Below are positions 53,486-62,445 of a stretch of DNA of 64,000 nt, piece after piece (the stretch's first letter is position 1; the number at the start of each line of letters is the position of its first letter). The position numbers were made by a program, and so were the translations under genes. This stretch comes from Robertmurraya sp047302285. Lineage in GTDB: Bacteria > Bacillota > Bacilli > Bacillales > Cytobacillaceae. Where the stretch lies: positions 2,108,001 through 2,172,000 of the forward strand of contig NZ_CP154845.1 of NCBI RefSeq assembly GCF_047302285.1, given 5' to 3'. Below the pieces are notes generated by a model. That model was not told the DNA's origin. It saw only the letters and a list, made by a program, of their open reading frames with translations, and searched no databases.

Positions 53486-54976
53486 ATGGATGCTTTTGTT
53501 AGTTGGCTAAATGGAGTGATTTGGAGTCCTGCGCTAGTGTACCTATGCTTAGGTGTAGGACTAGTATTCTCTATCGCTACAAAGTTTTTGCAAATAAGAC
53601 ATATTGGCGATATGGGTAAATTAATGTTTAATCGAGAAACATCAGAATCAGGTATTTCATCTTTCCAGGCGATCTCTATGTCGCTAGCTGGTCGGGTAGG
53701 TACAGGGAATATTGCCGGAGTTGCAACGGCTATTGCGTTTGGTGGTCCTGGTGCCGTTTTCTGGATGTGGGTTATCGCTTTCCTCGGGGCTAGCTCTGGA
53801 TTTATTGAAGCTACACTTGGACAGGTGTACAAAACGAAGCAAGATGGCCAATTCCGTGGGGGTCCAGCATTTTATATTGAAAAAGGACTTGGAATCAAAT
53901 GGTATGCTGTACTATTTGCAATTGTAACGGTTATTGCAACTGGTGCTCTATTACCAGGTGTGCAATCCAATAGTATGTCTACCGCTGTAGATACAGCATT
54001 CGGAATTAGTCCGTGGGTTTCTGGTATTGCTGTATGTGTGATTTTAGCTATCATTATATTTGGTGGAGTAAAGCGTATCGCAAGAACAGCAGAATTTGTA
54101 GTACCAGTGATGGCTGTAGGTTATATTTTCGTAGCTCTTATTATACTTATTATGAATATTGATAGAGTCCCAGAAATTTTTGGACTTATTTTCTCTAGCG
54201 CATTTGCGATGAATTCTGCATTTGGTGGGATTTTAGGTGCTGCTATTTCTTGGGGAGTAAAGCGTGGAGTTTATTCAAATGAAGCAGGGCAAGGTACTGG
54301 TCCACATGCTGCTGCCGCTGCGGAAGTTTCTCACCCCGCAAAGCAAGGTCTGGTCCAAGCATTTTCTGTTTATATCGACACTTTATTTATTTGTTCAGCT
54401 ACAGCATTCATGATTCTTATCACAGGGATGTACAATGTTACCCCTGAAGGTGAGGAAGCAATTGTAGTGAACTTAGCTGAAATGGAACCAGGACCGGGGT
54501 ATACTCAATCAGCAGTTGAATCTGCTATGCCGGGATTCGGTGCACCATTTGTTGCTATCGCTTTATTGTTCTTTACATTCACAACGATTATGGCATACTA
54601 CTACATGGCTGAAACAAATTTAGCTTATATTAATCAAAAAGTGAAGCGAGTATGGTCAGAATATCTTTTGAAATTTGTGTTTATTGCGATGGTTTTGTAC
54701 GGTTGTGTGAAGACAGCTGACGTAGCTTGGGCTCTTGGGGATGTCGGAGTTGGAAGTATGGCATGGCTCAATATTATCGCGATTCTCCTTCTTGCTAAAC
54801 CTGCTCTTGCTGTTCTGAAGGATTATGAAGAACAGAAGAAGGCTGGAAAGGATCCAGTATTTGATCCAGTTAAGCTTGGCATTAAAGGTGCTGATTTCTG
54901 GGAAAAAGAATACAAGTATCCAGGTGTGGAAGCGGAAAAGACAAATTCAACATCTGGAACGACGTTAGACAAATAA
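53486..54976 (+). CDS. Sodium:alanine/glycine symporter (AgcS/AlsT family)
   Basis: 496 residues with about eleven membrane helices. AgcS family motifs: SMSLAGRVGTGNIAGVATAIAFGGPGAVFWMW in the second helix region (Gly-rich sodium and substrate site), EATLGQVYK, and GVKRGVYSNEAGQGTGPHAAAAAEV in the central half. Imports alanine or glycine with sodium or protons. AGGGGG precedes the ATG and a strong terminator follows. The exact substrate (alanine, glycine or glutamine) cannot be told. Confidence 0.95.
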   Translation: MDAFVSWLNGVIWSPALVYLCLGVGLVFSIATKFLQIRHIGDMGKLMFNRETSESGISSFQAISMSLAGRVGTGNIAGVATAIAFGGPGAVFWMWVIAFLGASSGFIEATLGQVYKTKQDGQFRGGPAFYIEKGLGIKWYAVLFAIVTVIATGALLPGVQSNSMSTAVDTAFGISPWVSGIAVCVILAIIIFGGVKRIARTAEFVVPVMAVGYIFVALIILIMNIDRVPEIFGLIFSSAFAMNSAFGGILGAAISWGVKRGVYSNEAGQGTGPHAAAAAEVSHPAKQGLVQAFSVYIDTLFICSATAFMILITGMYNVTPEGEEAIVVNLAEMEPGPGYTQSAVESAMPGFGAPFVAIALLFFTFTTIMAYYYMAETNLAYINQKVKRVWSEYLLKFVFIAMVLYGCVKTADVAWALGDVGVGSMAWLNIIAILLLAKPALAVLKDYEEQKKAGKDPVFDPVKLGIKGADFWEKEYKYPGVEAEKTNSTSGTTLDK

Positions 54977-54992
54977 AGTTATTCAAAAATAG

Positions 54993-55025
54993 AGAAAGGG
55001 CGCTCATTTGAGCGCCCTTTCTTTG
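54993..55025 (+). terminator. Terminator between the AgcS and FbpB-like genes
   Basis: GAAAGGGCGCTC and GAGCGCCCTTTC form a perfect 12-bp stem with a 5-base loop. Confidence 0.9.
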
Positions 55026-55056
55026 TCGGAAAAAATCTTTTTGTAAACGGTTAAAA

Positions 55057-55194
55057 TTAAGACTTTACTTTTAATTTTCGATTATGTTTATCATCAATTA
55101 ATCGCTCAATACGCGCAATTTCTTTTTTATCTGTTAAGATTTCCTGTTTATTTCTGCTTATTAACGTCTGCATTGATACAAATTGTTTTCTCAT
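55057..55194 (-). CDS. FbpB-like small basic protein
   Basis: 45 residues starting MRKQFVSMQTLISRNKQEIL and continuing TDKKEIARIERLIDDKHNRK. This matches the Fur-regulated basic protein B family (PF13040 type), whose B. subtilis members help the FsrA small RNA in the iron-sparing response. AAAGGAGC nine bases before the ATG supports translation. No classical Fur box is visible in the 60 bases upstream, so iron control is not shown here. FbpB-like paralogues are common in Bacillus. Confidence 0.8.
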   Translation of the reverse strand: MRKQFVSMQTLISRNKQEILTDKKEIARIERLIDDKHNRKLKVKS

Positions 55195-55362
55195 TTTTGT
55201 AAGCTCCTTTCTGCCAAGAAAAATGTCGAAACTTAGTATATAATAAATATATCAAAATTTTCAGAAATAATCAAATGCTTTCTTAGTAAAACAAGAATAT
55301 TTAATAACTGTCATAAAATCATTTCATTATACCCAGGTGTCTGTGTCCATAAACCTAATCAA

Positions 55363-55398
55363 CGAAAGAGACAGAGTTTTTTTACCCTGTCTCTTTCA
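55363..55398. terminator. Terminator of the SDR gene
   Basis: GAAAGAGACAG and CTGTCTCTTTC form a perfect 11-bp stem; the 12-base loop is T-rich on the plus strand and A-rich on the minus. Confidence 0.85.
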
Positions 55399-56316
55399 TT
55401 ATGTCGCCATTACTTGACCGCCGTTTACATGAAGTGTTTGCCCTGTAACGAATCTTGAATCATTAGATGCTAAATAGACGAAGGTAGGAGCGAGTTCAAA
55501 TGGTTGCCCTTGACGCTCCATCGGATTTCCAGCAAGAGTAACTTCATCTGCGGAAAAGCTCGAAGGAATGAGAGGAGTCCATATTCTCCCTGGTGCCACT
55601 GCGTTGACACGAATTCCTTCCTTTACAAGACTATTGGCTAACGCTCTGGTAAACCCAACATTCGCTGCTTTGGTAGCCGTATAATCGATTAACTGTTCAA
55701 ATCCAACATAGGCGACAACAGATGCTGTATTAATAATCGAACTGCCAGGTTTTAAATACGGCAAGGCTGCCCTTGTTGTATAAAAATGAGAGTAAATATT
55801 TACTTTAAAGGTGTCATCAAATTGCTCATCACTTATATCGAGGAGACTTAGCTGTTGAAACTGAATTCCAACATGATTACATAGTATATCTAACTGACCA
55901 AATGCTTCAATCGTGTTCTCGACAATATCGATGCATTGTTGCTTTTTCCTTAAGTCTCCCGGTAAAAGAATACATTTTTGTCCTAGTTCTTCAATTCGTT
56001 TTTTCGTTCGATTCGCATCTTCATGTTCATCTAAGTAGGCAATCGCTACATTTGCACCTTCTTTAGCAAAGGCGATGGCGGCAGCTGCACCAATTCCACT
56101 ATCTCCACCAGTAATGAGTGCGACCTTTCCTTTTAGTTTTCCACTACCTTGATAATTAGGGTTTTCTATAATTGGTCTAGGAACCATGTATTTTTCTACC
56201 CCGGGCTGACGAAATTGACGCTGCTCTGGGACGGTAAGGGGAATCTCTTGATATTGCGTAATTTTTCCATAGTGAGGATACATAGGGTATTCATTCGTAT
56301 TATCTTTTTTTGTCAT
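55399..56316 (-). CDS. Short-chain dehydrogenase/reductase with long N-terminal extension (YhdF/YhxC-like)
   Basis: 305 residues. An N-terminal extension of about 60 residues with many Pro and Tyr ([22 protein letters not shown]) precedes a classical SDR domain: NAD(P)-binding [20 protein letters not shown] with the catalytic Ser region, YTATKAA with Tyr and Lys, and [12 protein letters not shown]. The usual NNAG element reads CNHVG. This group is known in Bacillus as general-stress oxidoreductases; no SigB promoter was clear upstream. GAGGAGG precedes the ATG. Substrate unknown. Confidence 0.92.
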   Translation of the reverse strand: MTKKDNTNEYPMYPHYGKITQYQEIPLTVPEQRQFRQPGVEKYMVPRPIIENPNYQGSGKLKGKVALITGGDSGIGAAAAIAFAKEGANVAIAYLDEHEDANRTKKRIEELGQKCILLPGDLRKKQQCIDIVENTIEAFGQLDILCNHVGIQFQQLSLLDISDEQFDDTFKVNIYSHFYTTRAALPYLKPGSSIINTASVVAYVGFEQLIDYTATKAANVGFTRALANSLVKEGIRVNAVAPGRIWTPLIPSSFSADEVTLAGNPMERQGQPFELAPTFVYLASNDSRFVTGQTLHVNGGQVMAT

Positions 56317-56447
56317 GATGGCCTCCTCAAATCAATTGTTCTGAGTTACTGTATGAAATTTTAGCAAATTAAGTGCATTCGTACGGGCTCTTTTTCAAAG
56401 GAGAACGAATACCGTAAATAAAAAGTCCAATGAAAGTGGGGATCACA

Positions 56448-56609
56448 ATGTACGAATACAATCCAGAAGTAACCTATTTGCTCATAAACAATTCTGAGGA
56501 GAAAGTCGAGATGTTTTATCAAAACCAATCATTTAAATTACCGTTAATTAGCAAAAGACCACCATATTATGCTTATCCAAAATACGAGCAATATTATCCA
56601 ATCATATAA
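56448..56609 (+). CDS. Small hypothetical protein, Pro/Tyr-rich C-terminus
   Basis: 53 residues: starts MYEYNPEVTYLLINNSEEKV and ends PPYYAYPKYEQYYPII. A purine-rich GTGGGGAT lies just before the ATG. Composition suggests a small spore-coat or surface peptide, but I do not recognise it. It lies upstream of what looks like a decayed frame (56644-56855). Confidence 0.45.
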   Translation: MYEYNPEVTYLLINNSEEKVEMFYQNQSFKLPLISKRPPYYAYPKYEQYYPII

Positions 56610-56643
56610 GGAAAACGTATTATTTTTTTCGCTTGTGAAACTT

Positions 56644-56855
56644 ATGAAAAAAAAAGTAGAGTATGCGCCACAAACGAGATATTTTTTGGCTATCGATAGC
56701 TATCTTCGAAAGATGCGGTTGAGATTTTTTACAAATCGGCTTCGATGGGTAGTGTAAAAATATCACCTGAAGAAAAGGAGCTCTTTCTTATGGAGTTAAT
56801 GAAGAGGGGCCCTCATATTGAGATGGACATTCCAAATATGAAAATTATTCATTAA
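56644..56855 (+). pseudogene. Possible frameshifted small gene
   Basis: Two overlapping frames look protein-like. Frame one starts at ATG 56644 with KKKVEYAPQTRYFLAIDSY and ends at 56757. Frame two runs after a stop at 56697 with SSKDAVEIFYKSAS, continues MGSVKISPEEKELFLMELMK, and ends RGPHIEMDIPNMKIIH at 56855. The second part has a well-ordered helical look and could be the continuation of the first through a one-base shift near 56700. Family not recognised. Confidence 0.35.
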
Positions 56856-57508
56856 ACAGCTCCATTTTCAAAACGATGAATATCGTTATTTTCACCAATA
56901 ACAATAAGTATGTCACCTGAATAAATGACTTCTTCAGCAGAAGGGGATACGATAATGTCTCCTTCTCTTTGAAGTCCGATAATATTGCAACCATATTTCG
57001 AACGAACATCTAATTCTGAGAGCGTTCTTTCATGGATTTTCGTAGAAGCTAAAATTTCTACAATACTATGTTTTTCTGAAAGCTCGATATAGTCGATGAC
57101 TTTATCAGATATCACATGGTGAGCAATTCGTTTTGCCATGTCCCTCTCAGGCTGTATCACCCGATCTGCACCGATTTTCTCCAAAACCTTGCGATGATAG
57201 CTATTCGCCGCTTTTGCCCAAACTTGAGAAATGCCCAAGTCCTTTAACAATAAAGTAATAAGGACACTTTTTTCTATGTCGTTTCCTAAGGAAACAATGG
57301 CATGGTCCATATTTTTAATGCCTACTTCTTTTAATCTCATTTCATTAAGGGCATCTAAATGGACAGCGAACGTCGCATATTTTTCATATTTTTCAACCCG
57401 TTCCTTATTCTTATCGATCGCCAAAACATCGATTCCAAGGACGCTGAATTCCTCTACAAGACTCCCACCGAAACGGCCTAATCCAATAACGGCAAATTGT
57501 TTTTTCAT
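56852..57508 (-). CDS. Potassium uptake regulatory subunit KtrC/KtrA type (TrkA family)
   Basis: 218 residues. RCK_N domain with the NAD/ATP-binding GLGRFGGSL motif at the start, VLAIDKNKERVEKY with the acidic ribose contact, and the WAKAANSYHRKVLEKIGADRVIQPERDMAKRIAH link; RCK_C domain from about 135 (DYIELSEKHSIVEI and VYSGDILIVIGENNDI-like end), the part that binds cyclic di-AMP in homologues. It gates a KtrB/KtrD channel not present in the window. It resembles B. subtilis KtrC slightly more than KtrA. GGAGG precedes ATG 57508, rejecting an in-frame TTG/ATG six codons up. No ydaO-type riboswitch is visible. Confidence 0.9.
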   Translation of the reverse strand: MKKQFAVIGLGRFGGSLVEEFSVLGIDVLAIDKNKERVEKYEKYATFAVHLDALNEMRLKEVGIKNMDHAIVSLGNDIEKSVLITLLLKDLGISQVWAKAANSYHRKVLEKIGADRVIQPERDMAKRIAHHVISDKVIDYIELSEKHSIVEILASTKIHERTLSELDVRSKYGCNIIGLQREGDIIVSPSAEEVIYSGDILIVIGENNDIHRFENGAV

Positions 57509-57616
57509 TTTATTCCTCCAAAGCATGGTTTTTCAATTAGGATTTCCAAGCCATTACTATATTATTTAACATTAAATTATTCTGAATATTATAATATAAA
57601 GAGAGGAGGGGATTGA

Positions 57617-59593
57617 ATGGAACCATCTATACAAGAGGGCGGTTTATTATGGGAGCCATCAGACCAGTTAAAAAATGAGTCAAATATGATGAGTTTTATG
57701 AAATGGCTAAAAACAAATAAAAATCTACAATTTAATAAGTATCAGCAATTGTGGAATTGGTCTGTCACAGAAATAGAAGATTTTTGGGAATCATTATGGG
57801 AATATTTTCAGATTAAGTCCGTTTCACCTTATACATCTGTACTGTCAGAGCGAAAAATGCCAGGGTCTAAATGGTTTGAGGGAGCGACATTAAATTATAC
57901 AGAGCATGTGTTTCGAAACAGGGATGAACATGAAATAGCGATCCTATCAAAATCTGAAACACGACCCTTAGAAAAAATGGATTGGGGAATCCTTGAAAAA
58001 AAAGTAGCCGCCTTTGCATCCGCACTTAGAGATTCAGGGATACAGAAGGGAGAACGGGTTGCTGCCTATTTACCGAATATTCCTGAAGCAACGATTGCCT
58101 TTTTAGCATGTGCAAGTATTGGGGCTGTTTGGTCAGGTGCTTCTCCTGACTTTGGAAGCCCTACTGTCATTGAGCGATTCAAACAGATCGAACCAAGAAT
58201 CTTAATTGCTATCGATGGTTATCGTTATGGAGGGAAGAATTTTGATCGAACTGAAACAGTGAGAGAAATAAAGAAAGCGATTCCATCCATCGAAAAGACA
58301 GTGCTTATTCCTTATTTGAATGAATCGTCTTTAAATGATCAGTTAGAGAACATGATACTTTGGGAGCAGTTCGTCGCCGAACATAGCGATGCACGACTGC
58401 AGTTTACACCATTGCCATTTGACCATCCTCTATGGATTTTATTTTCATCAGGGACGACTGGAATTCCGAAAGCGATTGTACAAGGACACGGTGGAATCTT
58501 ACTTGAACACTTAAAACAATGTGCGTTACATATGGATTTAAAAAAGGGAGATCGTTTCTTCTGGTATACGACGACTGGCTGGATGATGTGGAATGTCGTA
58601 GTGAGTGGACTTCTCGCTGGCTCAACGATTCTTTTATATGATGGAAACCCAGGCTTTCCTACAGTCGAAACTCTTTGGAAATTTGCTGAAGAAACGGGAA
58701 TGACTGTATTTGGGACGAGTGCGAGCTTTATCCTTTCATGTATGAATGCACGAATAGAGCCTTCTAAATTTGAGCTTTCAAACTTGAAAGCACTTGGTTC
58801 TACAGGGTCCCCATTACCACCAGAAGGATTTTCATGGGTGTATAACAAAGTCAAAAAGGATCTATGGTTGGCTTCGGTTAGTGGAGGAACGGATGTTTGT
58901 TCTGCTTTTGTAGGAGGGTCCCCGTTATTGCCTGTATTCGCAGGTGAAATTCAATGTAGAGAATTGGGGGCGAAGGTAGAAGCTTATAATGAAAAGGGTG
59001 AAAGTGTGATCAATGAAGTCGGGGAATTGGTTTTAACTGAACCATTGCCATCTATGCCCCTTTATTTTTGGAACGATCCAAGTGGAAAACGCTATCGTGA
59101 TAGTTATTTTTCGTTGTATCCCAATATTTGGAGACATGGAGATTGGATTAAAATTTCAACGAAAGGAAGTTGTCAAATCTATGGCCGATCCGATTCAACG
59201 ATTAATAGGGGAGGGATCAGGATTGGGACGAGTGAAATATATAGTGCAGTCGAAGGAATGGAGGAGGTTGCCGATAGTCTCGTCATAGATGTAAATAATG
59301 AAGTCATGCTATTTGTTGTCTTAAAAAAGGAAACAGATTTAACGTCTTTTCTAGAATCAGCTATTAAGCAGCAGATTCGTCTATCCTGTTCGCCAAGGCA
59401 TGTACCTGATCAGATTTATTTGATTGAGTCAGTCCCTCGTACACTAAATGGAAAGAAACTTGAAGTTCCGGTTAAAAAAATTCTTTCAGGAACACCAGTC
59501 TCTAAATCAGTTAACATTGGATCATTGAGTAACCCGACTGCTCTTGAGTATTTTGTAAAGCTGGCAGCGAATATTCAAAGCCCAAATCCATAA
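57617..59593 (+). CDS. Acetoacetate-CoA ligase (acetoacetyl-CoA synthetase)
   Basis: 658 residues of the ANL adenylate-forming superfamily. N-terminal ACAS-type extension (WEPSDQLKNESNMMSFMKWL), then the large domain with the phosphate loop LFSSGTTGIPKAIVQGHGG, TTTGWMMWN, and GSTGSPLPPEGFSWVY; hinge and C-terminal domain with WRHGDWIKIS, YGRSDSTINRGGIRIGTSEIY, and the catalytic Lys in PRTLNGKKLEVPVKKIL. Length and these motifs fit acetoacetyl-CoA synthetases better than acetyl-CoA synthetases. GAGGAGGGG precedes the ATG. Converts acetoacetate to acetoacetyl-CoA, linking ketone bodies or leucine breakdown to central metabolism. Confidence 0.9.
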   Translation: MEPSIQEGGLLWEPSDQLKNESNMMSFMKWLKTNKNLQFNKYQQLWNWSVTEIEDFWESLWEYFQIKSVSPYTSVLSERKMPGSKWFEGATLNYTEHVFRNRDEHEIAILSKSETRPLEKMDWGILEKKVAAFASALRDSGIQKGERVAAYLPNIPEATIAFLACASIGAVWSGASPDFGSPTVIERFKQIEPRILIAIDGYRYGGKNFDRTETVREIKKAIPSIEKTVLIPYLNESSLNDQLENMILWEQFVAEHSDARLQFTPLPFDHPLWILFSSGTTGIPKAIVQGHGGILLEHLKQCALHMDLKKGDRFFWYTTTGWMMWNVVVSGLLAGSTILLYDGNPGFPTVETLWKFAEETGMTVFGTSASFILSCMNARIEPSKFELSNLKALGSTGSPLPPEGFSWVYNKVKKDLWLASVSGGTDVCSAFVGGSPLLPVFAGEIQCRELGAKVEAYNEKGESVINEVGELVLTEPLPSMPLYFWNDPSGKRYRDSYFSLYPNIWRHGDWIKISTKGSCQIYGRSDSTINRGGIRIGTSEIYSAVEGMEEVADSLVIDVNNEVMLFVVLKKETDLTSFLESAIKQQIRLSCSPRHVPDQIYLIESVPRTLNGKKLEVPVKKILSGTPVSKSVNIGSLSNPTALEYFVKLAANIQSPNP

Positions 59594-59612
59594 TAAAATG
59601 GATCTGGGCTTA
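59579..59612. terminator. Hairpin between the convergent synthetase and leuA genes
   Basis: AGCCCAAATCCAT and ATGGATCTGGGCT pair with one mismatch. The stem overlaps the synthetase stop codon; T runs are weak on both strands. Confidence 0.65.
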
Positions 59613-59618
59613 TATGAA

Positions 59619-61157
59619 TTATTTCATTTCTGCAACGACATAATCGGGATGAAGGTTAACAAAACGGTTTATTGCTTCGATATAGGCACTAGCACTTGCA
59701 AAGATGATGTCAACGTGAATGGCTCTGCCCTGATATAATGAATCTCCATGTTTGATTTTAACAAAGACTTCACCGATCGAATCCTTTCCTTTAGAGATTG
59801 ACTTAATTTTATAGTCAATTAACTCTGCTTGGATGTTAAGGCCTTGGTCAATTCCCTTATAGATCGCATCAACGGGCCCATTTCCTTCGCCAATTCCTTC
59901 AATGATTGTCCCGTCCACTTTTACTATATGAATAAAGGCACGATAGTCTTTGTTGGCTAACACTTGAAGACTAAGGTCTTTAAATGTGTATGTTTGGCTA
60001 TTTACGGTGGATTTTGATTCCAATAATGCGATGATGTCTTCATCAAATATTTCTTTCTTTCTATCGGCAAGCTCCTTATATTTACTAAAGACTTCCTTTA
60101 ACTGTTCTGCGTTTATCGCATAGCCAAGCTCTTCGTATCGTTTTTTTAGGGCATTTCGTCCAGATAGCTTTCCAAGAACAAGCTTCGTTTCCATAAAACC
60201 AACACTCTCAGGCTTAAGAATTTCATATGTGGTTTTGTCCTTGATGACCCCATCCTGATGGATGCCAGAAGAATGAGCAAATGCATTTTTACCGATGACT
60301 GCCTTGTTTGGAGGAACACTAATTCCCGTCAATCTACTAATCAATTTACTTGTTTTAGCGATTTCTTTAAGAACAATGCCTGTTTCTTTTTGATAATAGT
60401 CCTTGCGGGTTTCTAGTAAAGCGGCAACCTCTTCTAGGGCAACGTTTCCAGCACGTTCACCAATTCCGTTTACACAGCCTTCAACCTGTAGTGCTCCAGC
60501 CTTTATCGCAGCTATACTATTGCTTGCAGCTAGACCTAAATCATCATGACAATGGCAACTTAGTCTAACCTTTTCAACTCCTTTTGTATGCTCGAGGATG
60601 TATTGAAACAGGTCAGCATATTCTTCTGGGGTCGCATAGCCGACTGTGTCTGGAAAATTCAATACGGTTGCTCCAGCTTCAATAACTTCCTCTGAGATTT
60701 CTCGTAAAAACTCAAGCTCTGTTCTGGTTGCATCTTCACAAGAAAATTCGACATGTTTAAAGTGTTGAGCTGCATATGAAACGCATTCAACTGCTTTTGC
60801 AATCACTTCTTCCTTTGACATAAATAATTTCTTCTCTCGATGAATAGGAGAGGTTGCAATGAAAACATGGATTCCAACATTTTCAATTCCACGAAGGGCT
60901 TCAATAACAGCATCAATATCCGCTTTATTTGCACGGGCTAAGCTGACAACTAGTGGCTTCGTAACCGCTTGGGCAACTGCTCTGACTGCAGCAGCATCAC
61001 CTGGAGAAGCTGCTGCAAAACCAGCTTCAATGACATCAATTCCAAGCTGTTCTAGGCGTAGTGCTATCTCCACTTTTTCTTCTTGATTTAAGTTAACACC
61101 AGGAGTTTGTTCCCCATCTCTTAAGGTTGTGTCAAAAAAATAGACTTTGTTACTCAT
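59619..61157 (-). CDS. leuA: 2-isopropylmalate synthase
   Basis: 512 residues. First committed step of leucine synthesis: condenses 2-oxoisovalerate with acetyl-CoA. Catalytic barrel with FFDTTLRDGEQTPGVNL, the metal motif HCHDDLGLA, and GCVNGIGERAGN; subdomains; C-terminal LeuA regulatory dimer domain (from about 390) for leucine feedback. AGGAGG eight bases before ATG 61157; the codon before is GTG and could also start. It is monocistronic here and has its own leucine T-box, separate from any ilv-leu operon. Confidence 0.95.
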   Translation of the reverse strand: MSNKVYFFDTTLRDGEQTPGVNLNQEEKVEIALRLEQLGIDVIEAGFAAASPGDAAAVRAVAQAVTKPLVVSLARANKADIDAVIEALRGIENVGIHVFIATSPIHREKKLFMSKEEVIAKAVECVSYAAQHFKHVEFSCEDATRTELEFLREISEEVIEAGATVLNFPDTVGYATPEEYADLFQYILEHTKGVEKVRLSCHCHDDLGLAASNSIAAIKAGALQVEGCVNGIGERAGNVALEEVAALLETRKDYYQKETGIVLKEIAKTSKLISRLTGISVPPNKAVIGKNAFAHSSGIHQDGVIKDKTTYEILKPESVGFMETKLVLGKLSGRNALKKRYEELGYAINAEQLKEVFSKYKELADRKKEIFDEDIIALLESKSTVNSQTYTFKDLSLQVLANKDYRAFIHIVKVDGTIIEGIGEGNGPVDAIYKGIDQGLNIQAELIDYKIKSISKGKDSIGEVFVKIKHGDSLYQGRAIHVDIIFASASAYIEAINRFVNLHPDYVVAEMK

Positions 61158-61194
61158 CACTAAAACCTCCTAATTGATATGTGAATTTTACCGA

Positions 61195-61445
61195 AATAAA
61201 AAAACCTTAACAACGACCAGAGGGACGAGAAAACTCGTGGTACCACCCTCATTTGCTGCTCCTCACGGAAAACAGCCTTCGTAAGTTAAGGTTTAACTTC
61301 ACAAATTAACGATTGTGAATCGTTTCTTCCTACTTTTTTCAGAAGAAAGTCTCAAAGGCGAGATAGAAAGATTCTCCACCTGTTTTCACCAACCACAGGC
61401 TCTCTTCAGAAGAAATACTTCCCTTGCTCCTTATCATCAACTTTT
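61195..61445 (-). promoter_or_regulatory. T-box riboswitch with leucine specifier, upstream of leuA
   Basis: Read on the minus strand: AGTA element after AGCAAGGGA near 61417-61421, specifier region CTAT-CTC-GCCTTTGAG with CTC (Leu) at 61362-61360, T-box core GGGTGGTACCACGAG at 61249-61235, and a terminator helix in which AAACCTTAAC and GTTAAGGTTT enclose the antiterminator, ending in a T run by about 61195. Specifier and gene agree. Confidence 0.92.
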
Positions 61446-61476
61446 TAACAATATTTAAAATTCGAAATTTTAAAAT

Positions 61477-61505
61477 AGAATACTACATAATAAATAGAAA
61501 TGCAA
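61477..61505 (-). promoter_or_regulatory. SigA-type promoter of the leuA leader
   Basis: On the minus strand: TTGCAT (61505-61500), 17 bases, TATTCT (61482-61477). Placed about 30 bases upstream of the T-box. Confidence 0.6.
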
Positions 61506-61667
61506 TACCTTGTTCGTTTAAAGTGATAAATTATTTTTTTTTGTTTATGAAGGCATTAAACTTCCCTCGAAAAAGAGGTATATAAAAATATTCTAATATA
61601 ATAGAGAAAATATTGAATTGTTAGTAAATTAGTGTTATACTAAATAAAAGTTAAGGAGTTGATTTCC

Positions 61668-61862
61668 ATGAATAAGGATTTGCTTAAGTTACCCGAACCG
61701 TCAATTGAAGAGCAGTTGTCAATGTTAGCAGAGCAGGTGTTAAACGAATCTTTGGTTTCCTACAAAAAAGAAAAGCTAAAGAAGGAAATCGACAAATCCT
61801 TAAAAGAACGAAATAAAAAGGAATTCCTTCGCTTATCTACTGAACTAAATAAAATTTCTTAA
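61668..61862 (+). CDS. IDEAL domain protein
   Basis: 64 residues. The C-terminal half (KKEIDKSLKERNKKEFLRLSTELN) is the IDEAL domain, here with ID-KSL in place of the namesake motif. Such small proteins are found across Bacillaceae, and the domain also ends larger regulators such as ComK-related or ClpC-adaptor proteins; no specific function is known for the short forms. AAGGAG precedes ATG 61668. Confidence 0.82.
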   Translation: MNKDLLKLPEPSIEEQLSMLAEQVLNESLVSYKKEKLKKEIDKSLKERNKKEFLRLSTELNKIS

Positions 61863-61946
61863 ACCTTTCGACAGTCTGTTTTCCAGGCTGTCTTATTTTG
61901 GGTATTAATTGTTATTTTATGGGAACACTAGCCGTGAGGTGAGCGC

Positions 61947-62381
61947 ATGGTTAGAAAAGTAATTGCATTGGTTTTAGTTACCCTTTCCGTTTTCAGTTTT
62001 CAAGTACAAGCAGAGCCACTACAAATTGAAATTTTTCACATTAATAAAGGGAAGATTACAAAAGAGGTACCTAGCAACAAGGTAATTGAGCAAGAAGTTG
62101 CGACAATCCTCGCTGGCATTACGGATTTATACCGTGGTTTTGAACCCATCCCACCAAAAGGGCATATGATTAAAATTCCGTTAGAAAAACCAGTTGAAGT
62201 AAAAAACGAGTGGCTAGATGACTTGATTAATGAAGTCATTTTGATTTTTCCAGAATATGAAAACCCTCATTTAATGGTATTTGGGGATGAGAATAGTCAC
62301 TATTTTTTCCAGTTTGATGCCTCAGTTGATGAAATTCTCTCACAATTAGATGTGAAGTTCAAAGGACAGCGAAAAGAATAA
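61947..62381 (+). CDS. Hypothetical secreted protein
   Basis: 144 residues. N-terminal signal peptide (MVRKVIALVLVTLSVFSF then VQAEP, cleavage after A22 likely). The mature part starts LQIEIFHINKGKI and contains GITDLYRGFEPIPPKGHM and an acidic C-terminal half. No Cys and no anchor. GTGAGGTGAG precedes the ATG. I do not recognise the family; conservation among Bacilli is plausible. Confidence 0.7.
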   Translation: MVRKVIALVLVTLSVFSFQVQAEPLQIEIFHINKGKITKEVPSNKVIEQEVATILAGITDLYRGFEPIPPKGHMIKIPLEKPVEVKNEWLDDLINEVILIFPEYENPHLMVFGDENSHYFFQFDASVDEILSQLDVKFKGQRKE

Positions 62382-62407
62382 GGTCATATATGAACCCATT
62401 AAATATG

Positions 62408-62432
62408 CCCGTCATGAATAACGACGGGCACA
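62408..62432 (-). terminator. Terminator of the TetR regulator gene
   Basis: TGCCCGTC and GACGGGCA form a perfect 8-bp stem. T-rich sequence follows on the minus strand only, so it serves the TetR gene. Confidence 0.75.
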
Positions 62433-62445
62433 ATAAGGAAACCTC

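Noticed and set aside
55195..55260. Fur box before the FbpB-like gene
   Set aside because: I looked for GATAAT/ATTATC-type symmetry and found only AT-rich sequence without the expected palindrome.
57509..57616. Cyclic-di-AMP (ydaO-type) riboswitch before the Ktr gene
   Set aside because: The region is only about 100 bases and AT-rich, far too short for that aptamer, and no conserved core is present.
58339..58854. Long antisense open frame of 171 codons inside the acetoacetyl-CoA synthetase gene
   Set aside because: No ribosome site, composition of a shadow frame, and the plus-strand frame has all family motifs.
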